Positions 1-5,170 of a DNA stretch of 6,272 nucleotides are shown here, one piece after another. The stretch spans positions 1 through 6,272 of the forward strand of contig CALDKL010000408.1 of the NCBI GenBank assembly GCA_937898895.1. Direction: 5' to 3'. Each line of letters begins with the position of its first letter. Position 1 is the stretch's first letter. The position numbers and the translations under genes were made by a program. This DNA comes from an uncultured Verrucomicrobiae bacterium (GTDB lineage Bacteria; Verrucomicrobiota; Verrucomicrobiia; Verrucomicrobiales; DEV007). The notes beneath the pieces are model-generated. The model had not been told where the DNA came from, did not search any database, and saw only the letters and a list, made by a program, of their open reading frames with translations.

Positions 1-10
1 GAAAAGCCTG

Positions 11-1507
11 TTATTTGGCTTTTGTTTCGGCCGCTTTTTTCAATTGATCGAGAGCGGCCTTGGTTTCTGTCGCTACGGCGGTGGCCTTTTCTGAACTGAG
101 TTTCAATGCTTCGGCACGTTTTGTCGCTTCTTCGGCGGCTTTGGCGGCGGCCTCGTATTCTGCCTTTGCCTGGGTTGCACGTTTGGCGGCCTCGGCGGCT
201 GCGGTCTCCACTTCCGCGACGGCCTTCTGAAGGGCGGGCTCTACGGGCGGTATTGCCGGAGCCGGAGCCGGAGCCGGAGGGGCGGGTTTCGCCGGAGCCG
301 TAGGGGCACTGACCGGTTTCGGGGCGGGGGAGGGAGGAGTCGCATTCGCCGCAGGTGGTGCTGGAGCAGTCGCCTTGACCGGAACTGCAGGTGTTGCCGG
401 TTTTGCAGGTGCTGCCGGTTTCGCGGGTGCCGGGGCCACTGGCGTTGCCGGTTTTGCAGGGGCAGGAGATGCAGGAGCAGCGGGCTTTGCCGGGCTTGTC
501 GCGGCGAGTGCGACGGGCTGGGCCTGCGGCTCTTTCCACCCCGTGTTGATGTCGATTCCCGGGATGGCGGCAGCGAGTTTGGCGGCACCTGCATCGGTGA
601 CCTTGCTTTGCCAGACAAAGAGTTTCTTCAGATTTGTCAATCCGGAGAGTTTGGCGATCCCGGCGTCCGTTACCTGGGTGCCGTACAGGTTGAGATACTC
701 GAGTTGTGCGAGGCCCTTGAGCGCATCGAGTCCGGCATCGCCGACCTTGGTGTTTTCGAGGTGAAGCCGGGTGAGGTTTGTCATGCCGGCGAGGTGGACG
801 AGCCCCTTGTCGGTGATCTGGGTCCGGGCCAGGTCCATCCATTGAATCTGGCTGGCGATGGGCTTGAGTTCGGCGAGGCGATCATCGGTGAATTCCTTGC
901 TGACATTCAGGGCACTGAAACGAAGCGCCGGGGTGTCCTGGGCAATGGCCATGAGGGACGCTCCGCCTTTTTCGACTTGCCCGATGCTCTCTTTGACGAG
1001 TTTTTCCATGGCCGGGTCTGCCTTGATCGCATCGGCTTTGGCCACGGTGGATTCTTTGGGTTTGGGCAGGTTCGCCAAGACGTGATTGGCCGCCGCCAGC
1101 GTTTTTTCATCCGGCTTGAACTCGGCGACGGTGCCGCTGGCTTTCGCTCCGCTGGCCACCCAGAAGGCAAGCAGGGCGGTCTCTTGTGTGGTGAGCTGCT
1201 CTTTGTCCTCCGGTGGCATGTGCTCGTCGTCGTCGAGGGGCAGATCGATGCGCTGGAGCAGGGGGCTTTCATCCACTTTGCCGACAACCACGGCGGGCCC
1301 TTCCTTGCCGCCCTTGAGCATCGCTTCGACGGAAACCATGCTCAGCTTCCCCTTCGGCTTCTCGGTCCCGTGGCATTTGTTGCACTTTGCCTCCAGCACG
1401 GGTGCGACAAGATCCTTGTAGAGCTGGCTTTTGGTAGCGTCTGCGAAGGCGGAGCTTCCCGAAAGGGCAAGGAGGGCAAAAAGGCCAGTCAAAAATGGGT
1501 GTTTCAT
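11..1507 (-). CDS. Secreted c-type cytochrome domain protein with leucine-rich repeats and Pro/Ala-rich spacer
   Basis: Predicted exported 498-residue protein. Residues 1-22 form a signal peptide (Lys near the start, hydrophobic core, cut after AFA). Residues 27-120 resemble the planctomycete-type cytochrome c domain: the heme attachment motif is C42-N-K-C45-H46 and M97 in EHMPP is the likely distal heme ligand. About residues 195-324 are leucine-rich repeats of roughly 24 residues with the recurrent core TDAGL/TDKGL. Residues 327-421 are almost only Pro, Ala, Lys, Val and Thr, a flexible spacer. Residues 422-498 are an Ala/Glu/Lys-rich amphipathic helix, probably a coiled coil. The role is likely periplasmic or envelope electron transfer or heme-linked protein binding; substrate and partner are unknown. 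Start: ATG followed directly by the signal peptide; no Shine-Dalgarno is seen. Transcribed divergently from the hemoglobin gene. TolA-like tails look similar at the C-terminus, but that is compositional only. Confidence 0.88.
   Translation of the reverse strand: MKHPFLTGLFALLALSGSSAFADATKSQLYKDLVAPVLEAKCNKCHGTEKPKGKLSMVSVEAMLKGGKEGPAVVVGKVDESPLLQRIDLPLDDDEHMPPEDKEQLTTQETALLAFWVASGAKASGTVAEFKPDEKTLAAANHVLANLPKPKESTVAKADAIKADPAMEKLVKESIGQVEKGGASLMAIAQDTPALRFSALNVSKEFTDDRLAELKPIASQIQWMDLARTQITDKGLVHLAGMTNLTRLHLENTKVGDAGLDALKGLAQLEYLNLYGTQVTDAGIAKLSGLTNLKKLFVWQSKVTDAGAAKLAAAIPGIDINTGWKEPQAQPVALAATSPAKPAAPASPAPAKPATPVAPAPAKPAAPAKPATPAVPVKATAPAPPAANATPPSPAPKPVSAPTAPAKPAPPAPAPAPAIPPVEPALQKAVAEVETAAAEAAKRATQAKAEYEAAAKAAEEATKRAEALKLSSEKATAVATETKAALDQLKKAAETKAK
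245..529 (-). repeat. Low-complexity Pro/Ala-coding tract with in-phase direct repeats
   Basis: This tract encodes residues 327-421 of the cytochrome/LRR protein, dominated by PAKPA, APAP and PATP units. At DNA level a 17-base word, GTTGCCGGTTTTGCAGG on the plus strand, occurs exactly at 393-409 and 444-460. The spacing is 51 bases (17 codons), so the repeat keeps frame. This is the pattern expected of a tract that grows and shrinks by slippage or unequal recombination. It acts as a linker between the leucine-rich repeats and the C-terminal helix. Confidence 0.8.
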
Positions 1508-1559
1508 GGAAATCGAGCGAGATTCTGGGAATTTTCCATGACTCTAGCCGTCGCGTCCC

Positions 1560-1571
1560 CTTGAAATCAAG
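1560..1571. promoter_or_regulatory. 12-bp palindrome in the divergent intergenic region
   Basis: CTTGAAATCAAG has perfect 5-base arms (CTTGA/TCAAG) around a 2-base centre. It lies 53 bases upstream of the minus-strand cytochrome start and 68 bases upstream of the hemoglobin start, where a divergent operator could act on either gene. Its half-site resembles the TTGAT of FNR/CRP-like boxes, but the arms are too close together for the usual TTGAT-N4-ATCAA spacing. No regulator is assigned. Confidence 0.3.
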
Positions 1572-1587
1572 TTTCATTGGGGTAGGT

Positions 1588-1603
1588 GATCGCGGAAACT
1601 TTG
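1588..1603 (+). promoter_or_regulatory. Upstream element shared with the metal-binding protein gene (copy 1)
   Basis: GATCGCGGAAACTTTG lies upstream of the hemoglobin gene; its GGAAACTTTG core begins 45 bases before the ATG at 1639. The same word, one base shorter (GATCG-GGAAACTTTG), lies at 2054-2068, with the core again starting 45 bases before the next gene's ATG. Identical placement suggests a promoter or operator element. GGAAACTTT resembles the GGAACTT -35 element of extracytoplasmic-function sigma factors, but I find no matching shared -10 element, so the type of site is open. Confidence 0.45.
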
Positions 1604-1617
1604 ATTCGCAGTTTCCG
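1593..1617. promoter_or_regulatory. Perfect 8-bp inverted repeat upstream of the hemoglobin gene
   Basis: CGGAAACT (1593-1600) and AGTTTCCG (1610-1617) are perfect reverse complements separated by 9 bases. After a small mismatch, GAT (1588-1590) and ATC (1621-1623) extend the symmetry. The element ends 21 bases before the hemoglobin ATG and contains the core of the shared upstream element. It could be a dimer-binding operator or an RNA hairpin in the leader. No T-run follows, so it does not look like a terminator. Confidence 0.45.
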
Positions 1618-1638
1618 GAAATCGACTTTTGTCTCGGT

Positions 1639-2013
1639 ATGGAAGAATGGGTGAGAAAATCTCTTGGAGAAGGGGGCTTTGTGCGACTGGTGGCAGCATT
1701 CTATCAATCGGTTCGGGAGGATGATCTGATTGGGCCGATGTATCCGTCTGACGACTGGGAGGGGGCCGAGCGGCGTCTCGCCGACTTTCTTGAGTTCCGC
1801 TTCGGAGGATCAGACCGCTACCTCCGGGAGCGGGGGCATCCCCGTCTGCGGATGCGGCACGCCCCTTTTTCCATCGGGGAGGCCGAGCGAGACCGCTGGC
1901 TGCTCCTGATGAATCGGGCGATGGAGGAAGTCGGGGTGGACGAGGCCGTGCGGGGGCCGCTCGGTGCGTTTTTTGCCGAGGTGGCGGACTTCCTGCGCAA
2001 TCGAGAAGAATAG
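1639..2013 (+). CDS. glbO: Group II truncated hemoglobin (GlbO-type)
   Basis: A 124-residue heme protein of the 2-on-2 globin family, cytoplasmic (no signal peptide), which by family binds O2 and may serve peroxide, NO or redox chemistry. It aligns by memory with mycobacterial trHbO nearly end to end: FY at 21-22 gives the B10 Tyr (Y22), MYP gives the CD1 Tyr (Y35), H74 in the GHPRLRMRHAPF block is the proximal F8 His, and W87 is the group II G8 Trp. All expected pocket residues are present. The frame is also open from an ATG at 1495, but those 48 residues do not look globin-like and would overlap the divergent gene's start, so the ATG at 1639 is chosen; it gives normal family length. No clear Shine-Dalgarno. 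It lies 131 bases from the divergent cytochrome gene and 90 bases before the metal-binding protein gene, with which it shares an upstream element. The symbol is by family only. Confidence 0.92.
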   Translation: MEEWVRKSLGEGGFVRLVAAFYQSVREDDLIGPMYPSDDWEGAERRLADFLEFRFGGSDRYLRERGHPRLRMRHAPFSIGEAERDRWLLLMNRAMEEVGVDEAVRGPLGAFFAEVADFLRNREE

Positions 2014-2053
2014 GCGGTATGGATTTCAGACAAAATCGCGGATTGTTTCATGG

Positions 2054-2068
2054 GATCGGGAAACTTTG
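2054..2068 (+). promoter_or_regulatory. Upstream element shared with the hemoglobin gene (copy 2)
   Basis: GATCGGGAAACTTTG repeats the element at 1588-1603 with one base deleted; the GGAAACTTTG core starts 45 bases before the ATG at 2104, exactly as in copy 1. Unlike copy 1, this one is not half of an inverted repeat, so the conserved unit is the word itself and not the hairpin. This fits a directional promoter or activator site better than a symmetric operator. Confidence 0.42.
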
Positions 2069-2071
2069 CAC

Positions 2072-2085
2072 GTTAGGTAACCAAC
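2072..2085. promoter_or_regulatory. Imperfect palindrome just upstream of the metal-binding protein gene
   Basis: GTTAGGTAACCAAC pairs at 10 of 14 positions around its centre and includes a GGT-A-ACC core. It ends 18 bases before the ATG, where an operator for a metal-responsive repressor would be expected. It does not match the usual AT-rich Zur or Fur box, so its identity is unknown and the match may be chance. Confidence 0.18.
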
Positions 2086-2103
2086 CCGAGCTGATTTGAT
2101 GCC

Positions 2104-2988
2104 ATGAGATCCCCACTGCCCTTCGCGACGCTCCTTGCTGCGGTCGCCCTCCCGGCTTTCGCCCAGGAGAAAACCGTCGTGCAATCCACCAATTATCCAC
2201 TCCATTATTTTGCTGAGCGTCTCGCCACGGAGTCCTTTGCCTTGCACTATCTCGTCGATAGCGAGGTCGATCCGGCCTTTTGGAAACCCGCAAAACCGAC
2301 CATCACCGCGTTTCAGAAGGCAGACGTGATCCTCAAAAACGGTGCGGATTACGAGAAATGGATGCAACGGGTTTCTCTGAAAAGCTCGACCCAGGTCGAT
2401 ACCGCAAGGGGATTTTCCGAGTCATTCATCCAGGTCGAAGGCAAAGAGCACCAGCACGGCGACGGTGCACTTCACTCCCATGCCGGTACTGCCTTCACCA
2501 CCTGGATCGATTTCGCCCAGGCCGCACAGCAGGCGGAAGCCATCGCGGCCCGTTTCAAAAAAGTCCGTCCGGAGGATGCCCCCGTCATCGAGCAGCACCT
2601 CGCCGGACTCCTCACGGACCTGTCCGAGTTGGATGGGCGGATGAAGGCATTTGGAAAGGCGTGGGGCGACAAACCACTGGTCGCGTCGCATCCCATCTAC
2701 CAGTATTTCGCCCGGGCTTATGGACTGCAGATCGCGTCGATCGAATGGGAGCCGGAGATGAAAATCGAGCCTGGCGACCTCGCCAATCTCGAGGCGATCC
2801 TCGCGAAACATCCCGCGAAATGGATGATCTGGGAGGACGAACCGAGTGCGGCCAATATCGCCGCCATTGACGGACTCGGCGTGAAAAGCGTCGTTTTTGC
2901 TCCCTGCGCCAATCGCCCGGACGAAGGCGATTGGCTCTCCGTGATGAAGGCGAACGTAGCGAGGATGGAGGGATTGCTGAAGGAATAG
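2104..2988 (+). CDS. Periplasmic metal-binding protein, ZnuA/TroA-like (cluster A-I), divergent
   Basis: A 294-residue secreted protein of the class that delivers Zn or Mn to ABC transporters. Residues 1-20 are a signal peptide (cut after AFA). The fold is recognisable: an N-terminal lobe with NYPLHYFAERL (30-40), the block D56-P-A-F-W60 followed by KADVILKNGADYEKW (72-86), a His-rich loop with H116, H118, H124 and H126, the FTTWID segment (131-136), a long linker helix, SHPIYQYFARAYGL (195-208), and a C-terminal lobe with WMIWEDEPS (240-248). Typical ZnuA proteins have His in the first block (DPHxxxP) and in the HxW motif; here these are Ala/Phe and Thr, while H196 is kept. I recall DPAFW and AFTTW as signatures of a known subfamily, so this is probably a real variant and not decay. 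No permease or ATPase gene is adjacent. The start is the ATG in front of the signal peptide. Confidence 0.85.
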   Translation: MRSPLPFATLLAAVALPAFAQEKTVVQSTNYPLHYFAERLATESFALHYLVDSEVDPAFWKPAKPTITAFQKADVILKNGADYEKWMQRVSLKSSTQVDTARGFSESFIQVEGKEHQHGDGALHSHAGTAFTTWIDFAQAAQQAEAIAARFKKVRPEDAPVIEQHLAGLLTDLSELDGRMKAFGKAWGDKPLVASHPIYQYFARAYGLQIASIEWEPEMKIEPGDLANLEAILAKHPAKWMIWEDEPSAANIAAIDGLGVKSVVFAPCANRPDEGDWLSVMKANVARMEGLLKE

Positions 2989-2991
2989 CCG

Positions 2992-3007
2992 GTGCCGTGT
3001 CGGGCAC
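2992..3007 (+). other. Short hairpin after the metal-binding protein gene
   Basis: GTGCC (2992-2996) and GGCAC (3003-3007) form a perfect 5-bp GC-rich stem with a 6-base loop, starting 4 bases after the stop codon. There is no following T-run, so it is not a standard intrinsic terminator; it may protect the mRNA 3' end or be chance. It sits in the 68-base gap before the ceramidase-like gene. Confidence 0.25.
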
Positions 3008-3056
3008 GCGATGGCGCGGGAAGGCAGGAAGATCGCTTTTGCGCTAGATTGGGGCG

Positions 3057-4454
3057 ATGCACCGAAATCACGACCACATCTTCTCCCGCCGTCGCTGGCT
3101 CGGAACCACCCTTGCGGCCGGAGCCGCCCTGCCGCATTTGCCGTCCGTCCACGGAGCGGGCGAGTATCGCATCGCCCCGTTTCGCTTCGACGTCACGCCG
3201 CCCCTCGGTCATCCGCTCTGCGGCGGTTGGATCACCCCGGTGAAAACAGTGGACGATCCGCTCGAGGCGATCGGGATGGTGATTCTCGGGGCGGGGGAGC
3301 CCATCGTGATCTGTGCGGTCGACTGGACTGGTCTGCTCAATGACGCCCACCTCCAGTGGCGCAGCGCTCTCGCCGAAGCAGCCGGGACCACGCCCGAACG
3401 CGTCGCCGTGCAGTGTGTGCATCAGCACGATGCGCCGTTTGTCTGTCTCGCCAGCGAGAAACTCATCGCGGAGCAGAAGGCGGGCCTGCAGATCGTCGAT
3501 CTCCCGTTTTTTCGTGATTGTCTGCTCCGCGGCAAAGCCGCGGTGAAGCAAGCACTCACGCAAACACGCCCGCTCACCCACATCGCCGCAGCCGAAGCAA
3601 CGGTGGATCGCATCGCAGGAAACCGTCGTGTCGATCTCGGACCCGATGGCCGGGTGCGGGGCATGCGCGGCAGCTCCTGCAAGGATCCGAAACTGATTTC
3701 TCTTCCGGAGGGACTCATTGACCCCCAATTAAAAACAGTCGCTTTTTACAGCGGTGAGGAAAAAATAATTTCTTGCCATTATTATGCCTGTCACCCGATG
3801 AGTCATTATGGAAAAGGGGCGGTCAGCAGCGATTTTCCGGGCCTCGCCCGAAAGCGATTCCAGGCAGCGGAACCGGGCTGCACCCATCTCTATTTTACCG
3901 GGTGCGGCGGCAACATCGGAGCGGGGAAATACAACGACGGATCTCCCGAGGCGAGAATCGATCTGACCAATCGCCTTTTTGCCGCGATGACGGCGGCTTC
4001 GGCGGGGCTGGCTCCAGTGCCGCTGGCGAGGGTTGCCTGGGCGACACACGAACTGGTGCCCGAAGTGAATCCCGTGTTTACCGAGGAGGCGGATCTGGCC
4101 CAGGTCCGCAATGCGCAGAATCTTCCGGCCAATCGTATCCGTCCGGCGATGCGGGTCAGTTGGATGCGCCGGGTCGCGGCGAAGGTGCCCGTGGTCCTCA
4201 GTGCGCTGCACCTCGACGGGGTCACCCTCCTGCATCTGCCGGCAGAGTGTTTTGTCGAATACCAACTCCGCGCCCAATCGCTGGCTCCGGGGAGGTGGGT
4301 CGCCACCGCAGCCTACGGGGACGGGGGCACCTGGTATGTTCCGACCAAGGAGGAATTTCCCAAGGGGGGATATGAAGTGAGCGTCGCCAACAGTGCCGCG
4401 AGCCTGGACGATGGGCTGACGGCGGGGATCCGGGAACTACTGGCGCAGGGGTAG
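3057..4454 (+). CDS. Tat-exported neutral ceramidase-like hydrolase domain protein
   Basis: A 465-residue protein resembling the N-terminal catalytic domain of neutral/alkaline ceramidases, without their C-terminal Ig-like domain. Residues 10-34 look like a twin-arginine signal (SRRRWLG, hydrophobic stretch, then SVHGA). Conserved blocks in order: FDVTPPLG (44-51), the first metal-binding block with H122 and H124 (CVHQHDAP), NRR (189-191), the second block ACHPMSHYG with H246, SSDFPG (257-262), YFTGCGGNIGAG (279-290), LPAECFVE with E397, and WYVPTKEEF...GGYE with Y427 and Y439. H122, H246, E397 and Y427 fit the zinc ligands of neutral ceramidase. The nucleophilic Ser of the GDVSPN-type motif aligns with Gly (GGNIGAG), so true ceramidase activity is doubtful; another amidase or esterase, or a binding role, is possible. 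No clear Shine-Dalgarno; the ATG at 3057 precedes the Tat signal closely. Residues 222-252 use unusually AT-rich codons. Confidence 0.82.
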   Translation: MHRNHDHIFSRRRWLGTTLAAGAALPHLPSVHGAGEYRIAPFRFDVTPPLGHPLCGGWITPVKTVDDPLEAIGMVILGAGEPIVICAVDWTGLLNDAHLQWRSALAEAAGTTPERVAVQCVHQHDAPFVCLASEKLIAEQKAGLQIVDLPFFRDCLLRGKAAVKQALTQTRPLTHIAAAEATVDRIAGNRRVDLGPDGRVRGMRGSSCKDPKLISLPEGLIDPQLKTVAFYSGEEKIISCHYYACHPMSHYGKGAVSSDFPGLARKRFQAAEPGCTHLYFTGCGGNIGAGKYNDGSPEARIDLTNRLFAAMTAASAGLAPVPLARVAWATHELVPEVNPVFTEEADLAQVRNAQNLPANRIRPAMRVSWMRRVAAKVPVVLSALHLDGVTLLHLPAECFVEYQLRAQSLAPGRWVATAAYGDGGTWYVPTKEEFPKGGYEVSVANSAASLDDGLTAGIRELLAQG

Positions 4455-4495
4455 CCCGCCGGGATTCTCCGTTGACAAGCGGGAAGGGCGGGTGA

Positions 4496-4561
4496 AAGGA
4501 GAGCGGACGGCGGACCTGACCCGGTTGGGTCTGTCCTCATACCCTCTCCGTTCCTCTCCTT
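4496..4561 (+). promoter_or_regulatory. Nested foldable leader before the alpha/beta hydrolase gene
   Basis: An outer perfect 8-bp stem joins AAGGAGAG (4496-4503) to CTCTCCTT (4554-4561). Inside it CGG (4508-4510) can pair with CCG (4548-4550), and an inner hairpin pairs GGAC (4512-4515) with GTCC (4533-4536) and GACCC (4518-4522) with GGGTC (4527-4531) around a GGTT loop. The outer 5' arm is the only Shine-Dalgarno-like sequence here, but it lies over 60 bases before the ATG at 4568. A second CTCTCC at 4544-4549 offers an alternative partner. It could be a translational control element, the 3' end structure of the upstream mRNA, or both. Confidence 0.4.
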
Positions 4562-4567
4562 GACCCT

Positions 4568-5140
4568 ATGAAGAAACTGTTCCTTCCGCTTTGCGCGGTA
4601 TTCGCACTGGCCTTCAATTTTGCCGCACCCCGCTCTGCCTCGGGGGCTGAGGTGTATCTTTTTCGCGGCGGATTCGATATTTTTTCCACCGGGATGAACC
4701 AGATGGCCTCGCAGTTGCGGTCAAAGAAGGTGAATGCTTCCGCCCACAGCTTCATGGCCTGGCAGTCGATTGCCAAAGACATCGTGAAGCGGGCAAAGGA
4801 GAAAAAGGTTTCCTATCCCATCATCTGCCTCGGCCACTCTTTCGGAGCGGATGCCGTGCAGGAGTTTGCCAATTACCTCGGTCAGAACGGAATCACCACC
4901 GAACTGGTGATCGGATTTGATGCCACGGGGCCGCGCACTTTCACCAAGGGAGCGAAGAAGGTCGTGAACTACCGCTCCTCTCATATCGGACCGTATCAGA
5001 AGGGACCTGGTTTCCGCGGCACCATCACCCATGTGGATGTTTCCCGATTCGGCGCGAATCACTTCACCATCGAGCAGGTCAATGAAGTGCAGGCGCTCGC
5101 CATGAAGGAAGTGCTCGCCAAGACGGGCCGCCGCCGCTGA
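4568..5140 (+). CDS. Secreted alpha/beta hydrolase (lipase/thioesterase-like)
   Basis: A 190-residue exported protein. Residues 1-27 form a signal peptide (MKK, hydrophobic core, cut after SGA). The mature part begins with the strand EVYLFRGGFDIFSTGM, typical of small lipase- or thioesterase-like alpha/beta hydrolases. The nucleophile elbow is G89-H-S91-F-G93. D118 in VIGFDATGP is the likely acid and H165 in GANHFTIE the likely base, giving a complete Ser-Asp-His triad in the right order. The length is near minimal for the fold, with no room for a large lid domain. Substrate is unknown; an ester or thioester in the envelope is the general expectation. The ATG at 4568 is preceded by a pyrimidine-rich stretch and not by a Shine-Dalgarno. 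The acyltransferase-like gene follows after 30 bases in the same frame and is probably co-transcribed. Confidence 0.85.
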   Translation: MKKLFLPLCAVFALAFNFAAPRSASGAEVYLFRGGFDIFSTGMNQMASQLRSKKVNASAHSFMAWQSIAKDIVKRAKEKKVSYPIICLGHSFGADAVQEFANYLGQNGITTELVIGFDATGPRTFTKGAKKVVNYRSSHIGPYQKGPGFRGTITHVDVSRFGANHFTIEQVNEVQALAMKEVLAKTGRRR

Positions 5141-5165
5141 TCCGGTCTCAACCCGATCCGGATCA
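5138..5165 (+). other. Perfect 8-bp hairpin linking the hydrolase stop and the acyltransferase start
   Basis: TGATCCGG (5138-5145, including the TGA stop) and CCGGATCA (5158-5165) are perfect reverse complements with a 12-base loop. The second arm contains part of the 10-bp palindrome GATCCGGATC (5155-5164). The hairpin ends 5 bases before the next ATG and covers its ribosome-binding region. No T-run follows, so transcription should continue; coupling of translation between the two genes is a reasonable reading, because ribosomes finishing the first gene would open the stem. Confidence 0.45.
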
Positions 5166-5170
5166 CGTCG

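Noticed and set aside
608..1564. A 318-codon open frame on the plus strand opposite the cytochrome/LRR gene
   Set aside because: No domain or signal is recognisable, while the minus strand encodes CxxCH, EHMPP and clear leucine-rich repeats over the same bases.
1495..1638. An N-terminal extension of 48 residues for the hemoglobin from the ATG at 1495
   Set aside because: The extra residues are unlike globins, the family is normally about 120-135 residues, and the extension would overlap the start of the divergent gene and cover the inverted repeat.
2022..2045. Small stems (GATTT/AAATC and AATC/GATT) after the hemoglobin gene as a terminator
   Set aside because: The stems are 4-5 bp, AT-rich, mutually exclusive and without a T-run; too weak to call.
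2718..3728. A 336-codon open frame on the minus strand spanning the gap between the metal-binding and ceramidase-like genes
   Set aside because: It covers conserved parts of both plus-strand genes and their gap; its composition (Arg, His, Gly) and lack of motifs mark it as a shadow.
3057..4454. Naming the exported hydrolase as a true neutral ceramidase
   Set aside because: The nucleophilic serine position reads Gly and the C-terminal domain is missing, so only family resemblance is claimed.
4472..4477. A perfect TTGACA, the consensus -35 box, before the alpha/beta hydrolase gene
   Set aside because: At 16-18 bases downstream the sequence is GAAAGGA, with no resemblance to TATAAT, so a sigma-70 promoter is not supported; it may be chance.
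4455..4492. CCCGCC (4455-4460) and GGCGGG (4487-4492) as a terminator stem after the ceramidase-like gene
   Set aside because: The loop is 26 bases and no T-run follows. In a GC-rich sequence a 6-base match of this composition is weak evidence.
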